A stretch of DNA of 64,000 bases from Bacteroidota bacterium (GTDB taxonomy: Bacteria > Bacteroidota > Ignavibacteria > Palsa-1295), in NCBI GenBank assembly GCA_021324735.1, contig JAJPIO010000013.1:58582-122581 (forward strand). Reading direction: 5' to 3'. The position numbers and the translations under genes are program-made. A model generated the notes under the pieces. The model had not been told where the DNA came from and did not search any database. It saw only the letters and a program-made list of their open reading frames with translations. This document shows positions 36,556 through 46,113 of this stretch, piece after piece. The stretch's first letter is position 1, and each line of letters begins with the position of its first letter.

Positions 36556-38220
36556 CTACGGCTGCCGGCCAAGCGACTCGATTCTGGAAATAAAGTCAAA
36601 GGCAGCAATCCCTGAATCAAGGTTTGCGATCTCTCTTGTCGTTGTTTTGTCGATAAACACTCTCGCTATCGAAGCAAGGAATTTCAGATGATTGGCGCGG
36701 CCAACAGCGGGTGAGAGAAACAGCAAGACTATATAGGCCTTGTCATCCCGACCCAACGACATAACGCCTTGCGGTGTGAGCGCCATAATTGCATGAATGT
36801 CCGTAATCGCTTCGAAACCTGCCGAGTGCGGAATGGCAATGCCGGTATCGAGGAAGGTACTCATCAGGCGTTCGCGGCGCATGATCATGTCGAGGATTTC
36901 AGCGCGGTATTCGGCAAGCTCGGGGTTGTTTTGAATGAGTTGGTCAATCAATATGGCAATCGTCTGTTCTACTGTCTCGACGGAGCGAAGATTTGCGACA
37001 ATGCAGTTAGGTTTAATATAATCGGTTAAAAGAACTCTGCCTTCATGTGGTTGTGCGGAGGATACCGAAGGGAATACCGGCTCACTTTCTTCTCCATCTT
37101 TTTTCATCGGCACTACGAATACGCCGACTTCCCCAACCTGTTTGAGTAATTCGCCGACGACCGAACGAGAGATGAGTCTCTTCCACCACGCACGTTGTGT
37201 GGCTCCGATTACGAACTGCGTAATGCCTTCCTGTTTGCCGAAGTCCACAAGGGTATCAGCTATGTCGCGGCCTCTCAATTGCACGACTGTTGCTCCTAAG
37301 GAGCGCGCAAGCGTGAATGCGTCGCGAAGAGTCACTGCCTGTTCTTCGCTAATAGTATTGCCTTCCGGCTCGACGAACGCTACAATCCATTTGGCATTCA
37401 TTCGACCGGCCATTCGTGAACCCTGTCGGATTAGCCGTTGAGCTGCCGATGTTGCAGGCACGGCGACGAGCACCTTTTCACCGCTGGTCGCGGTACCCGG
37501 TGTATTGGTGTCGTGTCGCGCTTCTTTATCCTTCTGTTCAACATCGTTAGCCAACTCGCGCAACGCCAGTTCGCGAAGCATACTAATATTGCTGCGCGAG
37601 AAGAAGCCTTTGAGCGAACGTTCGATCCGATCGACCGGATAAATCTTACCCTGCTGCATCCGCTCCAATAGTTCTTCCGGCGTCACATCGACGATAACCA
37701 TCTCTCGCGCGAGTGAGAAGAACGTGTCGGGAACGCGCTCCTTTACCTCCACCCCGGTCATACGCTCCACCATATCGTGGACACTCTCCAAATGCTGGAC
37801 ATTGCACGTGCTAAAAACGGCTATACCGGCAGCCAGGATGTCTTCGATGTCCTCATATCGCTTGCTATGCACCGAACCGGGCGCATTTGTATGTGCGAGT
37901 TCATCGACAAGGACGATTTCGGGACGCCGTGCAATAACAGCTTCGGTATCCATCTCGCGAAGCGTCACGCCTTTATACTCTATCGCTTTGGGAGGAATGA
38001 CTTCGAGATCGCCAATTTGATTGATCGTGTCGGGCCGTTCATGGGGTTCAACGTAGCCAACGACAACATCGACGCCTTTGCGTTTCAGTGTATTGCCGTC
38101 CTGAAGCATTCGGTAGGTCTTCCCAACGCCGGGAGCCGCACCGAGATAAATGCGAAGCGGGCTTTCCTTCGCGTACTTTATCTCGTGGAGCAGGTCTTCA
38201 ACCGAAAGCGCTTCTGTCAC
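36556..38220 (-). CDS. KdpD sensor domain-USP-PTS EIIA fusion lacking a histidine kinase
   Basis: 554 residues. Residues 15-225 are the cytoplasmic KdpD domain with Walker A GAAPGVGKT (27-35) and the VLVDELAHTN Walker B region (103-112). Residues 248-372 are a universal-stress-protein-like domain, as in KdpD. There the usual four membrane helices and kinase stop: instead residues 398-548 form a PTS EIIA type 2 domain (EIIA-Ntr/Fru class), with the phospho-acceptor His465 in TGIAIPHSAG. In E. coli, KdpD senses K+ supply and is bound by unphosphorylated EIIA-Ntr; here both partners are fused in one protein. It overlaps kdpC by 4 bp (ATGA) and is the last gene of the operon. It may tune the separate kinase encoded upstream, which is inference. 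Confidence 0.92.
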   Translation of the reverse strand: MTEALSVEDLLHEIKYAKESPLRIYLGAAPGVGKTYRMLQDGNTLKRKGVDVVVGYVEPHERPDTINQIGDLEVIPPKAIEYKGVTLREMDTEAVIARRPEIVLVDELAHTNAPGSVHSKRYEDIEDILAAGIAVFSTCNVQHLESVHDMVERMTGVEVKERVPDTFFSLAREMVIVDVTPEELLERMQQGKIYPVDRIERSLKGFFSRSNISMLRELALRELANDVEQKDKEARHDTNTPGTATSGEKVLVAVPATSAAQRLIRQGSRMAGRMNAKWIVAFVEPEGNTISEEQAVTLRDAFTLARSLGATVVQLRGRDIADTLVDFGKQEGITQFVIGATQRAWWKRLISRSVVGELLKQVGEVGVFVVPMKKDGEESEPVFPSVSSAQPHEGRVLLTDYIKPNCIVANLRSVETVEQTIAILIDQLIQNNPELAEYRAEILDMIMRRERLMSTFLDTGIAIPHSAGFEAITDIHAIMALTPQGVMSLGRDDKAYIVLLFLSPAVGRANHLKFLASIARVFIDKTTTREIANLDSGIAAFDFISRIESLGRQP

Positions 38221-38795
38221 GGGTGTTTAAGATGATCCAACAGATCCATGTTAAGCTCAAGCACGTTGACGCGAGGCTCGCCCAGGAATCCCAGATCGCG
38301 CCCCTGGATGTGGTGCTTCACCAGTGCCGTAACGGTATCGAGAGGCAGATTATTCGTTCGTGCGACGACTTTAGCTTGCATCATTGCATTGGCAACGCTA
38401 ATATCTGGATCGAGTCCGGAACCGGAAGTCGTCAACATATCTGCCGGCAGTACGGAATCAAGTTCTGGATAGAGCTTCTGCAACGAATCACGGTCATGCG
38501 TAATGCGGTCGATAAGTGCTTTACTGGTAGGGCCAAGATTCGTAGCGCCCGAGTTAGCCGCATCGTATCCGCTTCCCGCCGCCGATGGTCGCGAACGAAA
38601 GAACTTCTCGCTTCCGAACTGCTGGCCGATTAGCTTCGAACCGATCACTTTACCATCGTGCACTATGAGGCTGCCATTGGCCTGCTTTGGAAATACCAAT
38701 TGTGCAATTCCCGTCATGGCAAGTGGATAAATAATGCCGACGAGCACGGTCAGTACGATCGTCATGACAATTGAGGTAACTATTGTCTTCATCAT
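38217..38795 (-). CDS. kdpC: Potassium-transporting ATPase subunit C
   Basis: 192 residues. One N-terminal membrane helix (about 7-30, with YPLAMTG) and a periplasmic domain with the family motifs GS.LIGQ.F, FRSRPSAAG..YD, SGA.NLGP and SG.DPDIS..A. KdpC stabilises the KdpA-KdpB complex. Overlaps the KdpD-like gene by 4 bp and starts 13 bp after kdpB. Confidence 0.97.
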   Translation of the reverse strand: MMKTIVTSIVMTIVLTVLVGIIYPLAMTGIAQLVFPKQANGSLIVHDGKVIGSKLIGQQFGSEKFFRSRPSAAGSGYDAANSGATNLGPTSKALIDRITHDRDSLQKLYPELDSVLPADMLTTSGSGLDPDISVANAMMQAKVVARTNNLPLDTVTALVKHHIQGRDLGFLGEPRVNVLELNMDLLDHLKHP

Positions 38796-38808
38796 TGTGA
38801 ACGCCTCC

Positions 38809-40851
38809 TTAGATTCCGAATGCTGCGACTACGAGATCGATAGCCTTAATGCCAATGAAAGGGATAATCACACCACCCACGCCATAAATTAGAATATTAC
38901 GTCGCAATACCGCTGCCGCCCCCAATGGTCGGTATTTAATGCCTTTTAGTGCAAGCGGCACCAGCGCAATGATAATGAGCGCATTGAAGATGACCGCCGA
39001 AAGGATAGCGCTTTGCGGCGTGTGCAACCCCATGATATTGAGAGCCCCAAGCACCGGGAAAGCACCCATGAACATGGCGGGAATGATCGCGAAGTATTTC
39101 GCTACGTCGTTGGCGATGCTGAAGGTCGTGAGTGCTCCGCGAGTCATGAGAAGTTGTTTGCCGATCTCCACGACTTCGATGAGCTTCGTCGGATTGCTAT
39201 CGAGATCGACCATATTCGCTGCTTCCTTCGCAGCCATTGTGCCGGTATTCATGGCCACTCCAACATCGGCCTGCGCGAGCGCCGGCGCATCGTTCGTGCC
39301 GTCTCCCGTCATTGCTACCAACTTTCCGCTCGCTTGCTCTTTCCGAATGAGAGCCATCTTTGTTTCCGGCGTTGCTTCGGCAAGGAAGTCGTCGACGCCT
39401 GCTTCGGCTGCGATGGCTTTCGCCGTCAGCGGGTTGTCGCCGGTAATCATTACCGTCTTAATCCCCATCGCACGCAATTGATCGAACCGCTCGCGCATAC
39501 CCTGCTTCACGATGTCCTTGAGATGAATAACACCGAGCACGCGTCCGTCTTCTGCCACCGCGAGCGGTGTTCCGCCCGATGTTGCAATGGCATTCACGCT
39601 TTGCGTTAGGCCGTCCGGCATCCCGGTTGGTCCAGCAAGCCGCGCGATAGCATCGACAGCGCCTTTGCGAATTGCGCGTCCTCCAATATCGACGCCACTC
39701 ATTCGAGTGTGCGCAGAGAACGGAATAAAGGTCTTTTCTGCGTTGCGAAGCTCTGCGGGTAACTCCTTCACCGTCTGCTGTGCGAGCGCGACTATGCTTC
39801 GTCCTTCGGGCGTTTCATCGGCAAGGCTGGATAAATGTATCGTCTGCGAGAGATATTCGAGTGTTACGCCAGGCGCTGCTATGAACTCCGTCGCCATGCG
39901 ATTTCCGATCGTGATCGTCCCAGTCTTATCGAGTAGCAAGGTATTCACATCACCGGCGGCTTCTACAGCGCGGCCCGACATGGCCAGCACATTGCGCTGC
40001 AAAACGCGATCGATCCCTGCAATACCAATCGCCGAGAGCAAACCGCCAATGGTCGTTGGTATCAGGCATACCAGTAGTGAGACCATGACGACAACGGAGA
40101 TCGTCGTTGACAAATATTGCCCAAAGAAGAAGAGCGCGACCACGGCGATAAGGAATATAATCGTCATTCCGGAAAGCAGAATCGTAAGCGCGATCTCGTT
40201 CGGCGTCTTCTGACGCGCCGCACCTTCCACGAGCGAGATCATGCGGTCGATGAACGTCTCGCCCGGATTCGAGGTAATCTTTACTTTGAGCCAATCTGAA
40301 ATCACTCTTGTGCCACCCGTTACGGCGCAACGGTCACCACCGCTCTCACGAATGACCGGTGCGGACTCACCCGTAATAGCAGATTCATCGACCGAGGCAA
40401 TCCCTTCGATCGCATCGCCATCGCCAGGAATCACATCTCCTGCTTCAACAAGTACGATATCACCCTTGCGAAGCAGCGTAGCGTTGACCATTGTGGTCTT
40501 ACCATCTTTCCCAATTTGCTTCGCGGTGGTTTCCGTCTTTGTCTTTCGGAGCGCGTCGGCTTGGGCCTTTCCGCGACCTTCCGCCATTGCTTCGGCAAAT
40601 GTTGCGAAGAGCACTGTGAACCAGAGCCATGCGGAGATCAGGCCAGAGAAAAGTGCTGCGCCTTGTTCAGAGCCACCTAAATCCCGAAACCAGTAATATG
40701 TCGTGAGAACGGCTCCGATCTCGACTACAAACATTACAGGGTTCTTATAAAGCACCCGGGGATCGAGCTTCTTCAAAGCATCTATGCTGGCGCGCTTTAC
40801 TATCTTCGGATCGAAGAGCTTTTTCTGCTGATGTATTTCGTGTTTAGCCAT
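38809..40851 (-). CDS. kdpB: Potassium-transporting P-type ATPase subunit B
   Basis: 680 residues. P-type ATPase that powers K+ uptake. The phosphorylated Asp308 lies in [14 protein letters not shown] (160-163) is the actuator loop with the serine that is inhibitory when phosphorylated in E. coli; [11 protein letters not shown] is the hinge. The pump's seven membrane segments and the [18 protein letters not shown] stretch of the transport domain are present. No missing motif. It is 5 bp downstream of kdpA. Confidence 0.98.
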   Translation of the reverse strand: MAKHEIHQQKKLFDPKIVKRASIDALKKLDPRVLYKNPVMFVVEIGAVLTTYYWFRDLGGSEQGAALFSGLISAWLWFTVLFATFAEAMAEGRGKAQADALRKTKTETTAKQIGKDGKTTMVNATLLRKGDIVLVEAGDVIPGDGDAIEGIASVDESAITGESAPVIRESGGDRCAVTGGTRVISDWLKVKITSNPGETFIDRMISLVEGAARQKTPNEIALTILLSGMTIIFLIAVVALFFFGQYLSTTISVVVMVSLLVCLIPTTIGGLLSAIGIAGIDRVLQRNVLAMSGRAVEAAGDVNTLLLDKTGTITIGNRMATEFIAAPGVTLEYLSQTIHLSSLADETPEGRSIVALAQQTVKELPAELRNAEKTFIPFSAHTRMSGVDIGGRAIRKGAVDAIARLAGPTGMPDGLTQSVNAIATSGGTPLAVAEDGRVLGVIHLKDIVKQGMRERFDQLRAMGIKTVMITGDNPLTAKAIAAEAGVDDFLAEATPETKMALIRKEQASGKLVAMTGDGTNDAPALAQADVGVAMNTGTMAAKEAANMVDLDSNPTKLIEVVEIGKQLLMTRGALTTFSIANDVAKYFAIIPAMFMGAFPVLGALNIMGLHTPQSAILSAVIFNALIIIALVPLALKGIKYRPLGAAAVLRRNILIYGVGGVIIPFIGIKAIDLVVAAFGI

Positions 40852-40856
40852 GAAGA

Positions 40857-42584
40857 TTAAAAGAGTTTGCCAGCACCCATGAGCAAGTGTTCGAGGATAG
40901 GACCAAGCGACAAGGCCGGAAAGAACGTCAAGCCTGCGACGATAAGAATGACCATAACCAGCAACGCACTAAAAAGAGGCGTATTGGTCAGGAATGTACC
41001 AGTGGATGCAGGCACGACGTTCTTCTTCGCCATGCTTCCGGCTACGGCGAGCATCGGCACGATCACGAAGAAGCGGCCGACAAGTTCGGCCAGCCCTTGC
41101 GTGACGTTGTAGAACTGCGTATTGGCGTTAAGCCCAGCAAAGGCGGAGCCGTTGTTGCCGGTTGCGGATGCGAACGCATAGAGAATTTCGGAAAGCCCGT
41201 GCGGTCCCTGATTGGCGAGGCTCTTAAGCGCAGTCGGATACACGACGGCCCACGCCGTAAAACCAAGAATGCAGAACGCCATTGAGAGCAGCGCGATCAT
41301 CGAGAGCTTTACTTCTCGATATTCGATCTTCTTGCCAAGATATTCCGGCGTTCGTCCGACCATTAGGCCCGCGATGAATACGGAAAGAATGACGAAAATG
41401 ATAATGCCGTAAAGCCCGGCGCCTACGCCGCCGAAGATCACCTCGCCCAGAAGAATATTAAAGAGAGGCACCATACCGCCGATAGGGGTAAAGCTCTCGT
41501 GCATCGAATTCACAGCGCCGCAAGAGGCGTCCGTCGTGACCGTGGCGAAGAGGGTGCTCTGTGTAATGCCATAGCGGACTTCCTTGCCTTCCATATTCCC
41601 GCCGGGTTGTGTGTCGGTCGCTGTGCGCTCGATGCCTAACTTGCTGAGGATAGGATTGCCGGATTGCTCCGCTACGTAGCAGGTGACAAGTCCTGCCAGG
41701 AAGAGGAAGGTCATTGCTCCCCAGATCGCCCAGCCTTGCTTTTGGTCTTTTGCCATGCGACCCAACATATATGTAAGGCCGGAGCCAATGGAGAAGATGA
41801 GAACGACCTGAATAAAATTGGTAAGCGCCGTTGGATTCTCGAACGGATGTGCTGAGTTTGCATTGAAGAAACCACCACCGTTCGTGCCAAGAATCTTAAT
41901 GGCCTCCTGAGAGGCTACCGGCCCCATGGCTATGGTTTGCTTCGCACCTTCCAGGGTGGTCAGCGTCACGTATGGAGAAAGATTCTGGATCATTCCGGCA
42001 GCGACGAAGACAATTGTTGCAATTACCGAGATTGGGAGCAGCACATAGAGCGTACAGCGAACAAGATCGACCCAGAAATTGCCGATCGTTTGCACCGATG
42101 AACGGATCAGACCACGTACGACTGCAACGGCAATAGCAATACCGACCGCCGCCGAGGCAAAGTTATGGAAAGCAAGCCCCGCCATCTGCGTGAAGTAGCT
42201 CATCGTCGTCTCGCCGCTGTAGGCCTGCCAGTTCGTGTTTGTCGTAAAGCTCATCGCAGTGCCAAAACTCAGGTCGGGTGCGACGGCGCCGAAACCTTGA
42301 GGGTTCCACGGCAGGTATTGTTGTAAGCGAAGAATGCCATAAAGAATAAGGCCACTGACAGCGCTAAAAATTAGCATGGCAGTGCTGTAGCCGGTCCACT
42401 TCATTTCCGAATTCGGATCGATGCCGCACATACGATAGATAAGGCGCTCGATCCACCCGAAAATGGGAGTGAGAAATGTCCACTCACCACGAAAGACATT
42501 CGCGAGGAATACCCCCATCGGTTTCGTGATCAGGATGAGCACGATGAGGTACGCCGCAAATTGAATGATAGCGTTGGTCGTCAT
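40857..42584 (-). CDS. kdpA: Potassium-transporting ATPase subunit A (canonical copy)
   Basis: 575 residues, the K+ channel-like subunit of the complex. All four pore loops keep their expected sequence: TNTNWQ (115-120), [26 protein letters not shown] and [10 protein letters not shown]. About ten membrane helices. Its start is 5 bp after the kdpF stop. Compare with the diverged second copy at 47227. Confidence 0.98.
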   Translation of the reverse strand: MTTNAIIQFAAYLIVLILITKPMGVFLANVFRGEWTFLTPIFGWIERLIYRMCGIDPNSEMKWTGYSTAMLIFSAVSGLILYGILRLQQYLPWNPQGFGAVAPDLSFGTAMSFTTNTNWQAYSGETTMSYFTQMAGLAFHNFASAAVGIAIAVAVVRGLIRSSVQTIGNFWVDLVRCTLYVLLPISVIATIVFVAAGMIQNLSPYVTLTTLEGAKQTIAMGPVASQEAIKILGTNGGGFFNANSAHPFENPTALTNFIQVVLIFSIGSGLTYMLGRMAKDQKQGWAIWGAMTFLFLAGLVTCYVAEQSGNPILSKLGIERTATDTQPGGNMEGKEVRYGITQSTLFATVTTDASCGAVNSMHESFTPIGGMVPLFNILLGEVIFGGVGAGLYGIIIFVILSVFIAGLMVGRTPEYLGKKIEYREVKLSMIALLSMAFCILGFTAWAVVYPTALKSLANQGPHGLSEILYAFASATGNNGSAFAGLNANTQFYNVTQGLAELVGRFFVIVPMLAVAGSMAKKNVVPASTGTFLTNTPLFSALLVMVILIVAGLTFFPALSLGPILEHLLMGAGKLF

Positions 42585-42589
42585 GGCCG

Positions 42590-42673
42590 TCAGAATTTTT
42601 CAGGGTACAGTAAGGCATACATCAGGTATGCGAGAACTGCAAGTACGAGCAAAAGTAGGATTGCACCACTCAT
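42590..42673 (-). CDS. kdpF: KdpF, 27-residue membrane peptide
   Basis: Too short for routine gene calling. The frame reads MSGAILLLLVLAVLAYLMYA then LLYPEKF and stop: one hydrophobic helix followed by the Y-P-E-x-F ending typical of KdpF. In E. coli KdpF is a small stabilising subunit of KdpABC. Its ATG overlaps the stop of the preceding peptide gene (ATGA), and kdpA begins 5 bp later, so translation is coupled. Confidence 0.93.
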   Translation of the reverse strand: MSGAILLLLVLAVLAYLMYALLYPEKF

Positions 42674-42753
42674 ATTTTTTCGCAATAGGTTTGGAATGCG
42701 ATAGCGAGCGCGAAGAACGCGATCGCAATTCCGATGTAAAGCAGATCATCCAT
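42670..42753 (-). CDS. 27-residue membrane peptide preceding kdpF
   Basis: The frame MDDLLYIGIAIAFFALAIAF followed by QTYCEKI encodes one membrane helix with an acidic start and a Cys-containing tail. Similar miniproteins (acidic start, AFFAL helix, Cys near the end) precede kdpF in other bacteria as far as I recall, but no function is assigned. It starts 4 bp after the histidine kinase stop and overlaps kdpF in ATGA, which supports translation. Confidence 0.78.
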   Translation of the reverse strand: MDDLLYIGIAIAFFALAIAFQTYCEKI

Positions 42754-42757
42754 AGTG

Positions 42758-44377
42758 TTAGTGATTAGAACTTTGAAGTGGCAAGGCGATCGTGAAAGTA
42801 GAACCTTCACCGAGTTTGCTCGTTGCCCAAATGCGCCCGCCGTGCGCTTGCACGATCTCCCGTGCAATGGAAAGCCCAAGGCCTGTGCCCGAGCCTCCGC
42901 CCATTGCGCCTTCTTCTACTTGGACAAACTTGTCGAAGATGCGAGCGAGGTTGCTCTCTGTAATTCCCTTTCCTTTATCGCTGACGGAAATCCAAACTTC
43001 TCGCTCGATCGTGGTGGCATGGATCGTTATCGCCGAACCTCGTGGAGAATAGCGAATTGCGTTCGCGACCACATTCGTAATAGCCCAGGCCATCTTGTTC
43101 GCATCCACCTCCATAGCCGGGACATTCTGGTCTACGGCTACGTCGATCAGAACGCCAGCATCCTCGGCACGCATACTGACGGGCAGAATCGCGCTCTCAA
43201 TCAGCCCCTCCACATCGATAGAAGTCCGTTCGAGTTGGAGCGTACCCGCTTCCAGCTTTGCGAGATCGAGCAATTCGCGGACAAGATTGAGCAGCCGATT
43301 CGTTTCCGTTCGAATGGATTCGACAAGGCCCGACTGCTTCTCGTTAAGTGGACCGGCGATATTATCCGCGAGTATTCTACTCGTTGTTTTGATGGATGCA
43401 AGCGGATTCTTAAGCTCGTGAGCGGCCGTTGCGACAAAATTGCTCTTGGCCCGGTCCAGCTCCTGAAACTCTGCGAGACTTCGGCGCGAGACCGCAACAG
43501 CCAGAAAGATCGAAACAGCAACCAGCAATAGAGTGATACCGATTGTGGAAGTGCGCGCAAATTCCCCCTGTGCTTTGAATGCTTTCGATCCGGCAAACAT
43601 AGCACGTTCATTGAGGTGAAGATTCTCTTCGCAATCTGCACGCACGTGCTCCGCAAGTGCCTTCGATGGAGCGGCTCGATATGCCGCATAATCCCTATCG
43701 ATCTTCTTGGTTACATCGAGCTCGCCAACCTCGGTGATGTTCTTGTATTCCAGCGCGAGGTTCTTGCGAAACATGGCGTCATTTTCCGCAAGGCTGCCTG
43801 GACCGCCCTCCTGCATGTTCGCCAGTGCTGATTCCATCTGGTGCATGTAGCTGATCGTTCGGTAATTCTCGACGAATACATGCTCGGCCGACGTACTGAG
43901 ATACGAGATATGGTGGTATGACCACCCCGCGATTGCCAGCGTCAGAAGAATGATAAGCGAAAACCCGGTAAGGATGCGAATGCGAAGCCCGCGTTCGATA
44001 AGGCGAGAAGCCATAGGACGTTTTGGTTTCTCGCGAAAACGAAAATTCCTCCCCTTCTGTGACAGCTCGAATTCTTCGAGTGACCTCTCTTCCGCACCGC
44101 CAACCCAACGGCTCGATCGGCTAAATGCCTGTTGCCTTCGCATTTTGGCGGCTCGCTCCCGCAGTCGTTCGACATCATACGAAATACGAAAACGCTCTGG
44201 CGATTGGCCGTCTTCCAAGGAACTATGATTGTCGGCGTAGAAGGCCGAATTGAATCTAATGACCGGTTTCGAAGGAACACGATAGGACGTGGGCTGGAAG
44301 TTAAGCAATACTCCATCCGTACCCACCGTAAGTGGGGCAGGAAGTAAACCACGAAGTATATCAGCTATGGGGAGCAT
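42758..44377 (-). CDS. Stand-alone sensor histidine kinase of the kdp operon
   Basis: 539 residues from the ATG at 44377. Residues 1-120 are basic, Arg/Ser-rich and unlike any domain I know; an alternative ATG at 44014 (MASRLIERGLRIRILTGFSL) would start right before TM1 (about 131-154). A helical extracytoplasmic loop (155-275) follows, then TM2 (277-297), HisKA with His320 (AAHELKNPLASIK) and the HATPase domain (N box NVVANAIRYSP, G1 DKGKGI, G2 GTGLGLSIA). There is no KdpD-type domain. In this locus it probably replaces the kinase half of KdpD and may phosphorylate the NtrC-type regulator at 49286 (inference from linkage). Confidence 0.92.
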   Translation of the reverse strand: MLPIADILRGLLPAPLTVGTDGVLLNFQPTSYRVPSKPVIRFNSAFYADNHSSLEDGQSPERFRISYDVERLRERAAKMRRQQAFSRSSRWVGGAEERSLEEFELSQKGRNFRFREKPKRPMASRLIERGLRIRILTGFSLIILLTLAIAGWSYHHISYLSTSAEHVFVENYRTISYMHQMESALANMQEGGPGSLAENDAMFRKNLALEYKNITEVGELDVTKKIDRDYAAYRAAPSKALAEHVRADCEENLHLNERAMFAGSKAFKAQGEFARTSTIGITLLLVAVSIFLAVAVSRRSLAEFQELDRAKSNFVATAAHELKNPLASIKTTSRILADNIAGPLNEKQSGLVESIRTETNRLLNLVRELLDLAKLEAGTLQLERTSIDVEGLIESAILPVSMRAEDAGVLIDVAVDQNVPAMEVDANKMAWAITNVVANAIRYSPRGSAITIHATTIEREVWISVSDKGKGITESNLARIFDKFVQVEEGAMGGGSGTGLGLSIAREIVQAHGGRIWATSKLGEGSTFTIALPLQSSNH

Positions 44378-44424
44378 TGCAAATAGTGGTCAGGGAACCT
44401 ATTCTTTAGACTCATCCCGAAAAA

Positions 44425-45846
44425 TTAGAACCTGCAAAGCAACGCTGCGATAATTCGTGATTCTGATGTGACTAAATCGGGTGCCCATCCCTCTGGAATT
44501 GGAGTACCGATATAACCGTCAGGAGAAGTTACTCCACCTGGTCCTGCGAAATATGGTACGCTCGCTTCACGGTGCACAAATTCGAGCCGCCAAGTAAGAT
44601 AATCGTCGGGCATCCAGTCGAACGTTGTCGAAGCATCCCATCCGGTAAACTCCGAGCCCGGCGCACCGAAGGTTGGGTTCGCAACAAACGTGTGCTGACC
44701 GGCCGAATCGGTGGTGGTGTAAATTGGAAGTGGATTCGCCATGCCCGTTGGGGCGAGCACGAGATAACGGCCAGGGTTATGGATGAAGCCGCCACCAAAC
44801 GTCCATCCAATGTGGTCGTTTGCAAACCATAGGCGGTTGTAGAACATACCGCTGACGAAGAACTGCGCCGGACCGAGAACAGGATCGCTATGGAAGCCAT
44901 TGACCCCCCCACCGCTCTCGTCGCCTAAGTCACCGGTGATCGAAAATGCGGCTTTGGAGAGTCCCTTGTTGCCCGGATTATTCAGGTAGCGCACTTCGAT
45001 GCTGTTATCGGTATGGAAGCGCGACCGGTCGGGCACGTCCTGGGCATCGTGACCGTAATAGTTATTCGAGAGCGCCTGGAACCACTCGGTGGGGCGCCAG
45101 AGAATTTGTCCGCCGAACCCTGGACCGGTATTGAACTTCGCGTAGGATTGCCATCCGTTGATGATCCACGGTTCGATCTTCAGCTTATCCGAAGGGAAGA
45201 TCTGCACACGCATCCCGTTGAAAAACCACGGCGTGTTGTCCGATGTGAAGGAAGGTTGATACGACCAGTTTTCTGCATTGTAATAGGAGAAGAGACCCAC
45301 ATACGACATGAAAATACCGGCCTGCACATTGATGCCATTCCACACATCGAAGTGGTATCCCGCGTATCCTTCGCTGAAATAACGATAGGCTGTTGCGAGA
45401 TCGTATTGGCCATGAAATGTGCTTACGTCGTTTCGTGGCACGACGGTAGCGCGGGTACCTAACTGGAGAAGTATGCGGCCCATCACATTATCGTAATGGA
45501 AGTCGCCTCCGGCAGCCACAAGATTTACTTCGAACTCGTTATCGCGAGCGAGCGTGGTCGAACCGCTAACCGTATGATCGATCGGATGTTGGTTCGAGGC
45601 TGTATAATTTACATCGAGCAGGAATTCGCCGGTGAAATATTTCGAGTCGAGAAGCGCAGTATGGCGACGATCGTTGCCATTCAACCAGGTGAAATCACCG
45701 AAAGCAAACGGATCGACGGGTTTTACTGTATCGGAGACCGATTGAGGCGCAACGTTATCCTGTGCTCGTGCGGAATATGAATGAAGGGCCAGAACGGGCA
45801 TGAGGCCCAGTAAGAAAGCACCGAAGGTGCGTGTCGTGATAATCAT
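44425..45846 (-). CDS. Outer-membrane beta-barrel porin of the kdp operon
   Basis: 473 residues. Signal peptide to about 28 (ARAQ). The rest is a succession of amphipathic, aromatic-ended strands (GINVQAGIFMSYVGLFSYYN, TPWFFNGMRVQIFPSDKLKI, WRLEFVHREASVPYF) ending in ...LLCRF with a C-terminal Phe, as for outer-membrane barrels. It resembles the OmpL-like putative beta-barrel porin-2 class. First gene of the operon and 47 bp before the kinase, it would let K+ cross the outer membrane. A sigma-54-like promoter lies 38-54 bp before its start. Confidence 0.88.
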   Translation of the reverse strand: MIITTRTFGAFLLGLMPVLALHSYSARAQDNVAPQSVSDTVKPVDPFAFGDFTWLNGNDRRHTALLDSKYFTGEFLLDVNYTASNQHPIDHTVSGSTTLARDNEFEVNLVAAGGDFHYDNVMGRILLQLGTRATVVPRNDVSTFHGQYDLATAYRYFSEGYAGYHFDVWNGINVQAGIFMSYVGLFSYYNAENWSYQPSFTSDNTPWFFNGMRVQIFPSDKLKIEPWIINGWQSYAKFNTGPGFGGQILWRPTEWFQALSNNYYGHDAQDVPDRSRFHTDNSIEVRYLNNPGNKGLSKAAFSITGDLGDESGGGVNGFHSDPVLGPAQFFVSGMFYNRLWFANDHIGWTFGGGFIHNPGRYLVLAPTGMANPLPIYTTTDSAGQHTFVANPTFGAPGSEFTGWDASTTFDWMPDDYLTWRLEFVHREASVPYFAGPGGVTSPDGYIGTPIPEGWAPDLVTSESRIIAALLCRF

Positions 45847-45883
45847 AAAGATCGCAAAGGCGTAACTTGCTTCTGGCTGCCTT

Positions 45884-45900
45884 TACAGAGCGCGTGCCAC
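45884..45900 (-). promoter_or_regulatory. Sigma-54-like promoter of the porin-kdp operon
   Basis: Minus-strand GTGGCACGCGCTCTGTA: TGGCACG is a perfect -24 box; the GG is separated by 10 bp from GT where the consensus has GC. Transcription would start near 45872, leaving a 5' leader of about 26 nt before the porin ATG at 45846. The presence of an NtrC-type activator in the locus supports it. Confidence 0.55.
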
Positions 45901-45952
45901 GCGCCAGCTCAAACGATTTTTCGCAATTATCGCACATCCCGAAGCCAGTGTG

Positions 45953-45965
45953 TAGCGAAACGCTA
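45953..45965. promoter_or_regulatory. Palindrome, candidate enhancer site (UAS)
   Basis: TAGCGAAACGCTA, 13 bp with 5-bp arms, lies in the 267-bp divergent gap, about 80 bp upstream of the predicted porin-kdp transcription start and 145 bp upstream of the second porin's. Two related palindromes occur at 49253-49289. Confidence 0.5.
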
Positions 45966-46083
45966 TAGTCGGTAATTCGAAATGCTGCACGTGGTTGTAT
46001 AAGTATTTCTTCCTCGTAAGAAATTTTTGCGAAGAGTCACCGATTTACGACGGGGACTTTCGCAGTCCGGGCTTCCAGCGGAA

Positions 46084-46100
46084 TTGGCTTTTCGATTGTT
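46084..46100 (+). promoter_or_regulatory. Weak sigma-54-like promoter of the second porin-kdpA unit
   Basis: TTGGCTTTTCGATTGTT: GG and GT are 10 bp apart, with a TTGGC -24 box and a TTGTT -12 box. The predicted start (about 46111) would be only a few bases before the ATG at 46114, which argues for caution. Confidence 0.3.
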
Positions 46101-46113
46101 GAGCGATTAGGCC

